64,000 nucleotides of DNA from CAWDZK01 sp963807005 (GCA_963807005.1 CAWDZK010000004.1:62001-126000); one strand, 5' to 3'; positions 1-8,089 are shown, counted from the stretch's first letter. The notes: generated by a model not told the origin, from the sequence alone. Translations and numbers: made by a program.

Positions 1-142
1 CCAGGGACAGCTCGACCCGGCTGTCGGTGGTGTTGACCGACTGGCCGCCCGGCCCGGAGGAGCGGGAGAACCGCCAGCGCAGCTCCCGAGAGGGCACCAC
101 GACCGAGCCGCGCACCGGCAGGTCCTCGTTCACGGCGGCCAT
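1..142 (-). CDS. arfB: Alternative ribosome-rescue factor ArfB, N-terminal part
   Basis: Reads from an ATG at 142 leftwards and leaves the window, so only about 47 residues are present. The visible N-terminus contains GPGGQSVNTTDSRVEL, which includes the GGQ tripeptide of class I release factors and of the small peptidyl-tRNA hydrolase ArfB (YaeJ). GGQ within the first 40 residues fits ArfB and not RF1/RF2, where it is central. The family hydrolyses peptidyl-tRNA on ribosomes stalled at the end of a broken mRNA. It is divergent from rpf. The C-terminal basic tail, needed for certainty, lies outside. Confidence 0.85.
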   Translation of the reverse strand, partial: MAAVNEDLPVRGSVVVPSRELRWRFSRSSGPGGQSVNTTDSRVELSL

Positions 143-289
143 CCTGCCGCCACGCCGGAGCGACCCGGTGTCCGACCCGCGGGAGGGGACCGACCCGGGT
201 TTGCCGGATCGTGACCTTCGCCTCTACCCTGTCCCGACCGCGCGCCGCGCGGTCCCACCGACGGCCGCCGAGTCCTGCCCGCCGTCCGG

Positions 290-437
290 GGGAACGCATG
301 AGACGCTGCGGGCAGGAGTGGGGGACCCACGTTCGGGCCTCGCGACCCAGGTCGCGCGGTCCTCGGGGTGAAGCCGTGGCAACACGGCCGGGCACTCTCT
401 CTCGCCCGAACCCGACAGCTCACCTCGCAGGCGGCGA
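290..437 (+). promoter_or_regulatory. c-di-AMP (ydaO/yuaA) riboswitch in the rpf leader
   Basis: The leader carries the conserved blocks of the actinobacterial ydaO element in order: GGGGACCCAC (about 330), GGGGTGAAGCCG (365-376), CGGCCGGGCA around 406-415, CGCCCGAACCCGACAGCTCA (403-422 region) and CACCTCGCAGG just before the rpf ribosome-binding site. This class binds cyclic di-AMP and is typically found upstream of rpf-like cell-wall hydrolase genes, usually turning expression off. The assignment is by motif recognition; ends are approximate. Confidence 0.85.
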
Positions 438-450
438 GAGGGAACGACCT

Positions 451-1236
451 ATGGCGCAGCAGCGCATCCGGTCGTCCGCGCCCGCACGTGGACGGCACCG
501 TAAGCCCAGCAACCACGCCCGCACCTTCGGCCTGGCGACCGCACCGTTCGTCGCCGCCTTCCCGATGTTCGCCGCCAGCGCCTCCCCGGCCGCGGCCGCG
601 GGCAGCTCGTGGGACCGGCTGGCCGGCTGCGAGAGCGGCGGCAACTGGGGCATCAACACCGGCAACGGCTACTACGGCGGCCTGCAGTTCGCCGACGGCA
701 CCTGGGACGGCAACGGGGGCGAGAAGTACGCCTCGCGCGCCGACCTGGCCAGCCGCGGCGAGCAGATCGTCATCGCCGCGAAGGTCCTCGATGGCCGGGG
801 CTGGTCGCCGTGGCCGGGTTGCAGCAGCCGCCTCGGGCTCGGGGCCGAGGAGCGCCGGGAGGCCCTCGCCACCGCCGCCGAGATCAAGGCGCGGATGAAC
901 GGCAACGGCGGGTCGCAGGCCAACGGCGACAGCACCGCCGCCGGCAAGCAGGCCGACAAGCCCGCCGCGGACCGCACCCCGGGAGACAGCTCCGCCAGCC
1001 AGCGCGCCGCGGACAACCGGGGCGTGCAGACCGAGCGGGCCACCCGAGGCAAGCACCGCAAGGCGCCGAAGCGGCTCAAGGCGCGGTACGTCGTCAAGAG
1101 CGGCGACACCCTCTCGGGGATCGCCGGCAAGCGGGACGTCCCCGGTGGCTGGCAGCGCCTCTACCGGATCAACAAGGGCACGATCGGCTCGAACCCGGGC
1201 ATCATCCACCCCGGCCAGCGGCTCCGGCTGCGCTGA
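451..1236 (+). CDS. rpf: Resuscitation-promoting factor with LysM domain
   Basis: 261 residues. The ATG at 451 follows GAGAGGGAACGACCT and the riboswitch. An N-terminal basic stretch and hydrophobic segment end in SASPAAAAG, a likely signal-peptidase site near residue 50. The transglycosylase-like Rpf domain follows (GSSWDRLAGCESGGNWGINT; the Glu of CESGG is the catalytic acid), then a polar Ala/Asp linker, and a C-terminal LysM peptidoglycan-binding domain (YVVKSGDTLSGIAG to HPGQRLRLR). The secreted enzyme cleaves peptidoglycan and stimulates growth of dormant cells. It stands alone, with its own c-di-AMP-controlled leader. Confidence 0.95.
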   Translation: MAQQRIRSSAPARGRHRKPSNHARTFGLATAPFVAAFPMFAASASPAAAAGSSWDRLAGCESGGNWGINTGNGYYGGLQFADGTWDGNGGEKYASRADLASRGEQIVIAAKVLDGRGWSPWPGCSSRLGLGAEERREALATAAEIKARMNGNGGSQANGDSTAAGKQADKPAADRTPGDSSASQRAADNRGVQTERATRGKHRKAPKRLKARYVVKSGDTLSGIAGKRDVPGGWQRLYRINKGTIGSNPGIIHPGQRLRLR

Positions 1237-1246
1237 CCCACGTCCA

Positions 1247-1305
1247 TCGACTGGCGGAAGTCTTCGCTCCGGGCCGCCGCAGAACCGAAGACTTCCGCCA
1301 GTCGA
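1247..1305. repeat. Long inverted repeat downstream of rpf
   Basis: A perfect 20-bp inverted repeat: left arm 1247-1266 (TCGACTGGCGGAAGTCTTCG), right arm 1286-1305, with a 19-base loop. It lies between the convergent rpf and acylphosphatase genes, so it could end transcription from both sides, although no T-run follows. Its length and perfection are unusual for an actinobacterial terminator. Confidence 0.8.
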
Positions 1306-1339
1306 CGACCTGGTGAGGGCGGCGGCGGCCGAGGAGGGG

Positions 1340-1621
1340 TCAGCCCACCCGGAAGCCGGTCAGGCCCTCGGGGTCCTCGTCGCTGACCTCGACCCCCTCG
1401 ACCCGGGCCTGCGGCGTGCCGCGGCGCAGCCAGTCCAGCAGGGCGCCGACCTGGTCGGCCGGGCCCTCGAGGACCACCTCCACGCTGCCGTCGGGGCGGT
1501 TGCGGGCCGAGCCGGCCACGCCGCGGGCCGCCGCCTCCTGCCGGGCGCCGGCGCGGAAGAACACGCCCTGCACCAGCCCGGTCACGACCGCCCGCCGCCG
1601 TACGACGTCCACGGCACCCAT
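1340..1621 (-). CDS. acyP: Acylphosphatase
   Basis: 93 residues from the ATG at 1621, the start that leaves the compact family length; an upstream in-frame extension looks non-coding. The signature RAVVTGLVQGVFFR holds the phosphate-binding loop and catalytic Arg (VQGVxFR), and SARNRPDGSVEVVLEG holds the conserved Asn and GxVEV strand. The enzyme hydrolyses the carboxyl-phosphate bond of acyl phosphates in the cytoplasm. It is convergent with rpf across a long palindrome; the next gene on the same strand starts over 900 bp upstream, so an operon is uncertain. Confidence 0.92.
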   Translation of the reverse strand: MGAVDVVRRRAVVTGLVQGVFFRAGARQEAAARGVAGSARNRPDGSVEVVLEGPADQVGALLDWLRRGTPQARVEGVEVSDEDPEGLTGFRVG

Positions 1622-1732
1622 CCTGCCCGGCGCGGACGTCCGGGCAACCCGGTACCGACGTGCCGGTGTGCCGGCCCGCGGACGACGAGCCGGCACCGCA
1701 CCGGGCGACGACGGTGGTCCGACTTGCACCCC

Positions 1733-2539
1733 TCAGGGACTGCTGAAGCAGGCGCCCTGGCCGAGCAGCTCGAGACCGCGCAGGTCGCCCGCGTGGTAGC
1801 GGGCCAGCGGGTAGCTGTTGGTGTCGTACATCACCTGGAACGCGTCGCGCACGTGGGCCAGGCCGACCAGGTGGCCCAGCTCGTGCAGCAGGACCGCCCG
1901 GGCCTTGGCGCCCTCGCCGCCGCTGAGCTGCTGGGCGAGCAGTGGTGCGTTGAAGACGGCCACGCCGCTGACGAAGCGGCGCTCCGGCCCGCTGCCGTAG
2001 CTGTCCGGCCCGGCCACGCCGAGGATGTCGTCGGTGAGCAGGGGTGTCTCGGCGGGGGAGGACCAGGCGACCAGCACCGGCGCCCACCGGTCCCCGTACC
2101 GCTGCCTCTGGTAGCGCGCGCGGTCCTGCGCCGGGGTCTCTCTCGTGCTGCCGTCGTCGACGAACTGCAGCCCGGACGCCGCGCTGAGCTCGCCGAGCAC
2201 GGACAGCAGCAGCGAGCGGCCCCCGGGGGGCTCGTTGTCCGGGCGGACCACGACATGGATGGGCCGGCACGGGTCCCAGGCGACCGGGGTGCCGTCTGGG
2301 TGGGTGGCCAGGAACGCGTAGCCGCCGTCGCCGAGGGGAGCGAGGCCGGGCCGGCCGAGCGGCTGGCGGGCCACGTCCTCGGCCGGGTGGGCGGGGACGT
2401 CGACGCCGGGCCGGCTCCCCGGTGCGGCGGCCGCCGCCCGCAGGGAGGCGCAGCCGCTGAGGCTGCCGGCGAGCAGGCCGAGAGCGACCAGCGGGGTCGC
2501 CAGCCGGGCGGCCCCTCGCCAGGGTCCGGTCGTCGTCAC
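1733..2539 (-). CDS. Matrixin-like zinc metalloprotease lipoprotein
   Basis: 268 residues. The N-terminus has a hydrophobic core followed by the lipobox LSGC (Cys about residue 30), so it is probably an exported lipoprotein. Near the C-terminus HELGHLVGLAHV matches the metzincin zinc motif HExxHxxGxxH, followed by a Met-turn candidate (VMYDT). The middle (DPCRPIHVVV, SAASGLQFV) resembles matrixin-type peptidases. Actinobacterial proteins of this kind are poorly characterised and the substrate is unknown. It lies between acyP and a tRNA gene, both on the same strand. Confidence 0.8.
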   Translation of the reverse strand: MTTTGPWRGAARLATPLVALGLLAGSLSGCASLRAAAAAPGSRPGVDVPAHPAEDVARQPLGRPGLAPLGDGGYAFLATHPDGTPVAWDPCRPIHVVVRPDNEPPGGRSLLLSVLGELSAASGLQFVDDGSTRETPAQDRARYQRQRYGDRWAPVLVAWSSPAETPLLTDDILGVAGPDSYGSGPERRFVSGVAVFNAPLLAQQLSGGEGAKARAVLLHELGHLVGLAHVRDAFQVMYDTNSYPLARYHAGDLRGLELLGQGACFSSP

Positions 2540-2612
2540 CGGTCAGTCATCGGCACGTGGTGCCCCCGACCGGAGCCTGCGCCCACAGCGACGGACGACC
2601 TTCGCACGAGAG

Positions 2613-2686
2613 TGCCCCGAGTGGGATTCGAACCCACACTGAATGGTGTTTGAGACCATCGGCTCTGCCAGTTGGCCTATCGGGGC
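2613..2686 (-). tRNA. tRNA-Leu (CAA anticodon), short variable arm
   Basis: 74 bases fold as a cloverleaf: acceptor GCCCCGA/TCGGGGC with discriminator A, D-arm with GGC/GCC, anticodon stem ATGGT/ACCAT with loop CTCAAAC (anticodon CAA, reading UUG), a five-base variable loop TCAGT, and T-arm GTGGG/CCCAC with loop TTCGAAT. No CCA is encoded. A five-base variable loop is class I, whereas bacterial tRNA-Leu normally carries a long variable arm, so the identity rests on the anticodon. It is divergent from the response regulator. Confidence 0.9.
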
Positions 2687-2767
2687 GACGCCGTCACCGG
2701 CCGCCCGCCTGGCGGCCGGGCGCAGGTGACGGCTCGGCCATCATGCCATCGCCGCTACCCTCGGCCC

Positions 2768-3376
2768 GTGGTCGAGGTCGAGCAGCAGGCTCCGCGCCGG
2801 GTGGTGATCGCCGAGGACGAGGCGCTGATCCGGCTCGACCTGCGGGAGATGCTCGAGGAGGAGGGCTACCAGGTGGTGGCCGAGGCCGCCGACGGGGAGC
2901 AGGCCGTGGCCCTGGTCCTGGAGCACCGGCCGGACCTCGCGGTCCTGGACGTCAAGATGCCCGTGCTGGACGGCATCTCGGCCGCGGAACGGATCGCGGC
3001 CGCTCGAGTGGCACCGGTCGTCATGCTCACCGCCTTCTCCCAGCGCGAGCTGGTCGACCGTGCCCGGCAGGCAGGGGCGATGGCCTACCTCGTGAAGCCG
3101 TTCACGAAGGCCGACCTGGTGCCCGCGGTCGAGATGGCGATCGCCCGCTACGACGAGCTCACCGCGCTCGAGTCCGAGGTGACCGACCTGCACGAGCGGC
3201 TGGAGACCCGCAAGCTGGTCGACCGGGCCAAGGGCGTGCTCCAGGACCGGCAAGGGCTGGACGAGGCGGCGGCGTACCGGTGGGTGCAGCGCACGTCGAT
3301 GGACCGTCGGATGAGCATGCGTGAGGTGGCCGAGCTGGTGCTGCGCGGGGAAGGCAGCGAGCCCGACCGGGAGTGA
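2768..3376 (+). CDS. pdtaR: ANTAR-domain response regulator, PdtaR-like
   Basis: 202 residues from GTG 2768 (VVEVEQQAPRRVVIAEDE). Residues about 10-125 form a receiver domain: acidic pocket EDE, phospho-acceptor Asp in DLAVLDVKMP, Thr in VVMLTAFSQ, Lys in LVKPFTKAD. The C-terminal 60 residues (ETRKLVDRAKGVLQDRQGLD, then AAAYRWVQRTSMDRRMSMRE) are an ANTAR RNA-binding domain, which disrupts intrinsic terminators in nascent mRNA. It resembles PdtaR of Mycobacterium tuberculosis, whose histidine kinase is encoded elsewhere; no kinase gene is nearby here. Confidence 0.92.
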   Translation: MVEVEQQAPRRVVIAEDEALIRLDLREMLEEEGYQVVAEAADGEQAVALVLEHRPDLAVLDVKMPVLDGISAAERIAAARVAPVVMLTAFSQRELVDRARQAGAMAYLVKPFTKADLVPAVEMAIARYDELTALESEVTDLHERLETRKLVDRAKGVLQDRQGLDEAAAYRWVQRTSMDRRMSMREVAELVLRGEGSEPDRE

Positions 3377-3579
3377 GCCGAGCCGCCCGGTCACCGTTCG
3401 TGTCACGTGTGTCACGTTCGTGCAGCCTGGGACCTCGAAGGTCACGACTTGGCAACGACGAGGGCTCAGAGCGAGCCGAACCCCCCCGTGGGCGCCTGGA
3501 CGGACGGTAGGTTTCCGGGGTCAGGCGTGAGCCTGTGCGGTCCGCTCCAGGTCCGCGACCCTTCTCAAGGAGCTGGTTC

Positions 3580-4860
3580 ATGATTCGCCCCACCCCCCTC
3601 TGGCGGTCGGTTGCGGTCCTCGGTGTCGCAGGCCTCCTGCTCACCGCGTGCGGTGGCAGCAGTGACACGGCCGGCACGACGGACAAGACTCCAGACGCCT
3701 CCAACTCCGGTGGCCCGGCCAAGTCCGGCGACGGCACGCTGAAGATCGGCACCCTGCTCCCGCAGACCGGTTCGCTCGCCTTCCTCGGCCCGCCGGAGTT
3801 CGCCGGCGTCGACCTCGCTCTCAAGGACATCAACGACGCGGGCGGCGTCAACGGCAAGCAGGTCGAGAAGGTCGACTCGGACTCGGGTGACACCTCGACC
3901 GACACCGCCTCGCAGTCGGTCGACCGTCTGCTCTCGAACAACGTCGACGCCATCATCGGCGCCGCCTCGTCCAGCGTCTCGCTGTCGGTCATCGACAAGA
4001 TCACGAACGCTGGCGTGCTGCAGATCTCGCCGGCGAACACCTCCGACGAGCTCACGGACTACGCCGACAACGGTCTGTACTTCCGGACCGCTCCGCCGGA
4101 CGTCCTGCAGGGCCGCGTCCTCGGTGACCTGATCCTCGCCGACGGCAACAGCACCGTGGGCATCCTGGCTCTCCAGGACTCCTACGGCACCGGTCTCGCC
4201 ACCAACGCCGAGAAGGCCATCACCTCCGGTGGCGGCCAGGTCGTCGAGAAGGTCGTGTACGACCCCAAGGCCGCGTCGTTCGCGTCCGAGGTCGGCAAGA
4301 TCAAGGCGGCCGACCCCGAGGCGATCGCGGTCATCGCGTTCGACGAGACCAAGAAGATCATCCCCGAGATGGTCAAGCAGGGCATCGGCCCGGCCAACAA
4401 GAAGATCTACTTCGTGGACGGCAACCTGGCCGGCTACGACAAGGACTTCCCCAAGGGCACCCTCGACGGTGTCAAGGGCACCCTGCCGGGTGTGGTGGCT
4501 GACGACACGTTCAAGGAGCGCCTGAAGACGGTTGCGCCGGACCTCTCCGAGTTCGCTTACGCCCCGGAGTCGTACGACGCCACCATCCTCATCGCCCTGG
4601 CCGCCCAGGCCGCGGGTGACGACAGCGGCAAGTCGATCGCCTCGAAGATGCAGGACGTCAGCGCGGGTGGCGAGAAGTGCACGTCCTTCAAGGACTGCGT
4701 CGCGCTGCTCAAGGACGGCAAGGACATCGACTACGACGGCGTCAGCGGTCCGGTCGAGTTCAACGACAAGGGTGACCCCAGCAAGGCCACCGTCGGCATC
4801 TACCAGTACGGCGCCGACAACAAGTACACCTTCGTCGAGGGCAAGGACGGCGCGATCTGA
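3580..4860 (+). CDS. Branched-chain amino acid ABC transporter substrate-binding lipoprotein
   Basis: 426 residues; the ATG at 3580 follows AAGGAGC at a good distance. Signal peptide with lipobox LLTACGGS (Cys about residue 22), a Ser/Thr/Gly linker, then a LivJ-type type I periplasmic-binding fold (GTLKIGTLLPQTGSLAFLGP, DINDAGGVNGKQV, IGAASSSVSLSVID). It would be anchored outside the membrane and deliver a ligand, probably leucine/isoleucine/valine or a related amide, to the LivHMGF complex encoded convergently at 5214-9445. A -10-like TAGGTT lies at 3508-3513. Ligand identity cannot be read from the sequence. Confidence 0.92.
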   Translation: MIRPTPLWRSVAVLGVAGLLLTACGGSSDTAGTTDKTPDASNSGGPAKSGDGTLKIGTLLPQTGSLAFLGPPEFAGVDLALKDINDAGGVNGKQVEKVDSDSGDTSTDTASQSVDRLLSNNVDAIIGAASSSVSLSVIDKITNAGVLQISPANTSDELTDYADNGLYFRTAPPDVLQGRVLGDLILADGNSTVGILALQDSYGTGLATNAEKAITSGGGQVVEKVVYDPKAASFASEVGKIKAADPEAIAVIAFDETKKIIPEMVKQGIGPANKKIYFVDGNLAGYDKDFPKGTLDGVKGTLPGVVADDTFKERLKTVAPDLSEFAYAPESYDATILIALAAQAAGDDSGKSIASKMQDVSAGGEKCTSFKDCVALLKDGKDIDYDGVSGPVEFNDKGDPSKATVGIYQYGADNKYTFVEGKDGAI

Positions 4861-4906
4861 CGCACGCGTCAGCGCACCGCTCCCGTCCCTGACGGAGCAC
4901 GCACGA

Positions 4907-4941
4907 CAGAGGGGCCCGGCCGCATCGGCCGGGCCCCTCTG
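4907..4941 (+). terminator. Hairpin terminator after the binding-protein gene
   Basis: A perfect 16-bp inverted repeat (CAGAGGGGCCCGGCCG, 4907-4922; partner 4926-4941) with a three-base CAT loop lies 46 bases after the stop codon. No T-run follows, as usual in high-GC actinobacteria. Confidence 0.85.
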
Positions 4942-5213
4942 CGTACGCACCCCCCACACGGCACCCCACAGGCACCCCACACGAACCCACACGCACTCAC
5001 CACACGCACTCACCACACGCACCACCCCCCCCCCCACCACCTCGCGGATCTTGAGACGGCGCGCCGCAATGAAGCCGCCGTGTTGCCTCAAGATCCGCGG
5101 AGGGGCGGAGGGGCGGAGGGGCGGAGGGGCGGAGGGGTGCGCGGTGAGGGGTGCGGGCTGAGGGCGTGAGGAGGTGTGCGAGGTGTGCGAGGTGTGCGAG
5201 GTGTGGGAGGAGG
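4942..5213. repeat. Repeat-rich convergent intergenic region
   Basis: No gene is visible. In order: a C/A-rich stretch with repeated CACACGCACTCAC units (about 4978-5020), an inverted repeat with 13-bp arms (5043-5055 and 5087-5099, CGCGGATCTTGAG) extended by inner arms ACGGCG/CGCCGT (5056-5061, 5076-5081), five tandem copies of the 8-mer GGAGGGGC (5099-5138, last copy ending in T), and four tandem copies of the 9-mer GAGGTGTGC (5171-5206, last copy ending in G) that run almost to the livF stop codon. Confidence 0.85.
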
Positions 5214-6128
5214 TCAGGCCTTGGCGAGGGTGCCGAGGTAGAGCTCGATCACCTTGGGGTCCTTGGCCAGGTCCTGGCCGGAGGCGGTGTAGGCGTTGCG
5301 GCCCTGGTCGAGGACGTAGCCGCGGTCGCAGATCTGCAGGCAGCGACGGGCGTTCTGCTCGACCATGATCACCGACACGCCGGCCCGGTTGATCTGCCGG
5401 GTCCGGACGAAGACCTCGTCCTGCAGCGCGGGGGACAGGCCGGCCGACGGCTCGTCGAGCAGCAGCACGGACGGCTCCATCATCAGCGCCCTGCCCATCG
5501 CCACCATCTGCCGCTCGCCGCCGGACAGGGAGCCCGCCCGCTGGGCCCGACGGTCGCCGAGCGCGGGGAACAAGCCGGTGACGAACTCGAAGCTCTGCTT
5601 GAACTTCTTGGGGGACTGGTAGACCCCCATCTGCAGGTTCTCCTCGATCGTCAGGCTGGGGAACACGTTGTTGGTCTGCGGGACGAACCCGACGCCCTTG
5701 GTCACCAACCGGTTGGCCTTGAGCCCGGTGATGTTCTCCCCGCGCAGCGTGATGGCGCCCGTGCTCACCTTGATGAGGCCGAAGATGGCCTTGAGCAGCG
5801 TCGACTTGCCGGCGCCGTTCGGGCCGATGATCCCGACCAGCTCGCCGTCGTTCACGTACAGGTCGCAGCCGTTGAGGATGTTGACGCCGGGGACGTAGCC
5901 GGCCACCACGTCGTCGGCGCGCAGCAGGGCATTCGTGGCTGCCGATTCGTGCGCCCCGCGGCCCTCCTGGGAGAACTCGTGGGCGGTCGCCGGCGACGAG
6001 TCGCCCTCGGCCGCCTTGACGCCGGCGTCCTGCTCGGCGCCTGCGGGCGTGCCGGGCTGGTCGGCCGGCTGCTCCGCCGCCGTCCCGTCGGGCCCTGCGC
6101 CGGTCTCCCGGCCGTCGTCGGTGCTCAC
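5214..6128 (-). CDS. livF: Branched-chain amino acid ABC transporter ATP-binding protein LivF
   Basis: 304 residues from a GTG at 6128 that overlaps the livG stop by four bases (GTGA), so translation is probably coupled. Walker A is GIIGPNGAGKST, the ABC signature LSGGERQMVAMGRAL, Walker B SVLLLDEPSAGLSP, and the H-loop position is replaced by the Q/N of VEQNARRCL, which is characteristic of LivF. The first 70 residues are an acidic, Ala/Glu-rich extension before the ABC fold, absent from typical LivF (about 235 residues). Last gene of livHMGF. Confidence 0.93.
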   Translation of the reverse strand: MSTDDGRETGAGPDGTAAEQPADQPGTPAGAEQDAGVKAAEGDSSPATAHEFSQEGRGAHESAATNALLRADDVVAGYVPGVNILNGCDLYVNDGELVGIIGPNGAGKSTLLKAIFGLIKVSTGAITLRGENITGLKANRLVTKGVGFVPQTNNVFPSLTIEENLQMGVYQSPKKFKQSFEFVTGLFPALGDRRAQRAGSLSGGERQMVAMGRALMMEPSVLLLDEPSAGLSPALQDEVFVRTRQINRAGVSVIMVEQNARRCLQICDRGYVLDQGRNAYTASGQDLAKDPKVIELYLGTLAKA

Positions 6129-7087
6129 TTCTGCTCCTTCTCGTGGCGCTCGCGCTCGATCTGTTCCTCGGCCTCGGCGAGCACCTGCTGCTCCTCCTCC
6201 TCGGTGAGCGGCGCGTCGTGGTGCGAGCCCAAGTAGGCGTCGATGACCCGGGCGTCGCCCATGACGGCGTCGGGTGGCCCCTCGGCGATCACCTTGCCCT
6301 GAGCCATCACGATGACCCAGTCAGAGATGTCCCGCACCATGTCCATGTCGTGCTCGACGAACAGCACGGTCATGCCGTCCTCGCGCAGGTCCTTGACGTG
6401 CCCGAGCAGGGACTGGGTCAGGGCCGGGTTCACGCCGGCCATCGGCTCGTCGAGCATGACGATCTCCGGGCCGACCATGAGGGCCCGGGCCATCTCGAGC
6501 AGCTTGCGCTGGCCGCCGGAGAGGCTGCCGGCGAAGTCCTCGCGCTTGGTGTCCAGCTTGAACCGGGCCAGCAGGTCGTCGGCCCGAGCGGTGATCTCGC
6601 GTTCCTGGTGGCTCCACAGCGCCCGAACCAGGGCCGTGAACACGTTCTCGCCCTTCTGGCCGGTCGCGCCCAGGCGCATGTTCTCGATCACTGTGAGCTT
6701 GGACAAGGCCTTGGTCAGCTGGAAGGTACGGACCATGCCCATCCGCGCGACCTTGTGCGCGGGGACCCCCTGCAGCGGCCGGCCACCGAACGACCAGGTA
6801 CCGGCGTCGGGCTGGTCGAACCCGGTGAGCAGGTTGAAGAACGTCGTCTTGCCCGCACCGTTCGGGCCGATCAGGGCGGTGATGGCGCCGCGCTGGATCT
6901 CGATGTGGTCGACGTCGACGGCGGTGAGGCCGCCGAACTGCCGGACGACGCCGTCGGCGATGAGGATCGGGTCGGGCTTCTTCGCGCCGGGCTCGTGCGC
7001 GACGTCGGCCAGTGCAGCTGCGGCGGCGTCGCGTTGCCCCCGCCGCGCGCCGGCGCTGGCGGTGGTGGGCGTGCTGTCAGCGGGCAT
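6125..7087 (-). CDS. livG: Branched-chain amino acid ABC transporter ATP-binding protein LivG
   Basis: 320 residues; the ATG at 7087 lies inside the end of livM (11-base overlap). Walker A ALIGPNGAGKTTFFN, signature LSGGQRKLLEMARAL, Walker B IVMLDEPMAGVNP and H-loop VLFVEHDMDMV match LivG. It carries an N-terminal extension of about 40 residues and a charged Glu-rich C-terminal tail (LTEEEEQQVLAEAEEQIERE), possibly a short coiled coil. It pairs with LivF as the nucleotide-binding heterodimer of the importer. Confidence 0.93.
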   Translation of the reverse strand: MPADSTPTTASAGARRGQRDAAAAALADVAHEPGAKKPDPILIADGVVRQFGGLTAVDVDHIEIQRGAITALIGPNGAGKTTFFNLLTGFDQPDAGTWSFGGRPLQGVPAHKVARMGMVRTFQLTKALSKLTVIENMRLGATGQKGENVFTALVRALWSHQEREITARADDLLARFKLDTKREDFAGSLSGGQRKLLEMARALMVGPEIVMLDEPMAGVNPALTQSLLGHVKDLREDGMTVLFVEHDMDMVRDISDWVIVMAQGKVIAEGPPDAVMGDARVIDAYLGSHHDAPLTEEEEQQVLAEAEEQIERERHEKEQK

Positions 7088-8069
7088 CGAGCGCGATCTC
7101 CCTCCGGTCGCCGAAGATCCCCTGCGGTCGGAAGATCATCAGCATCATGAGCAGCAGGCCGACGAGCATGAAGCGGAACTGGCCCACCTGGGTGTTGTTG
7201 ATCACGGAGCTGGAGATGTACCCCGCGTTGATCGCCTCGTTGAGGATGTTGTCGCTCAGCGAGAGCACCACCCAGAACACCATGGCGCCGACGACAGGTG
7301 CGGCGACCCGGGCGGCGCCACCGAGGATGAGCACGGTGTAGGCGAAGAAGGTGGTGTCGGTGCCGAAGATGTCCGGCTGGATGGAGTTCTGACCCAGGCC
7401 GTAGATGAAGCCGCCGAGGCAGCCCAGCACACCACCGATGATCAGGCTCTGCATCTTGTAGGCGTAGACGTTCTTGCCCAGGCTGCGCACCGCGTCCTCG
7501 TCCTCGCGGATGGCCTTGAGGACCCGGCCCCACGGGCTGCGCATGAGCAGGAACACGATCAGGCAGGACAGTGCCACCAGGCCCCAGCCGACGGTGAGCA
7601 CCCACATCTGCCGCTCGCCGAAACCGAACCGGCCGATGTTGTAGTCGCCCTTCGGGTAGGGGTTGAGCGCGTAGAAGTCCTTGGAGAACGCCTGCCGTCC
7701 GTCGGAGCCGCCGAGGGTGCCCTCGAACGTCACGGACCGGACTGTCAGGCGGATGATCTCCGCGGAGGCGATCGTGACGATGGCCAGGTAGTCGGCCCGC
7801 AGCCGCAGCGTGGGGATACCCAGCAGCAGGGCCAGCAGCACCGCGGCCCCGAGCCCGATCGCGATCCCGAGCCACAGCGACAGGTCGAAGCTCTGCACGG
7901 TGACGGCCATGCCGTACGCCGCCACCGCAAGGAAGCCGGACTGACCGAAGTTCAGCAGGCCGGTGTAGCCGAAGTGCACGTTCAGGCCGATGGCCGCCAG
8001 GCCGAAGACGACGGCCTGCAGGCCGACGGACGCCTCGAGGGCGTTGACGATGATCCGGGTCCAGTCCAC
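7077..8069 (-). CDS. livM: Branched-chain amino acid ABC transporter permease LivM
   Basis: 330 residues. The GTG at 8069 is chosen because GGAG sits nine bases upstream and it gives the family length (VDWTRIIVNALEASVGLQAV). Many hydrophobic segments and the LivM/LivH motif LNVHFGYTGLLNFGQSGFLAV are present, and the inner-membrane coupling region includes GRVLKAIREDEDAVRSLG (the EAA-like loop that contacts the ATPases). It lies 20 bases downstream of livH and overlaps livG. Confidence 0.92.
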   Translation of the reverse strand: MDWTRIIVNALEASVGLQAVVFGLAAIGLNVHFGYTGLLNFGQSGFLAVAAYGMAVTVQSFDLSLWLGIAIGLGAAVLLALLLGIPTLRLRADYLAIVTIASAEIIRLTVRSVTFEGTLGGSDGRQAFSKDFYALNPYPKGDYNIGRFGFGERQMWVLTVGWGLVALSCLIVFLLMRSPWGRVLKAIREDEDAVRSLGKNVYAYKMQSLIIGGVLGCLGGFIYGLGQNSIQPDIFGTDTTFFAYTVLILGGAARVAAPVVGAMVFWVVLSLSDNILNEAINAGYISSSVINNTQVGQFRFMLVGLLLMMLMIFRPQGIFGDRREIALDAR

Positions 8070-8089
8070 GTCAAGGGCTCCGTTCCGCC

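Noticed and set aside
3565..5091. 508-codon frame antisense to the substrate-binding protein
   Set aside because: Shadow of a well-supported lipoprotein gene; repetitive VVDDL-type translation, no domain.
5099..5206. CRISPR-like repeated units
   Set aside because: Units of 8-9 bases directly abutting, without spacers or cas genes; simple tandem repeats.
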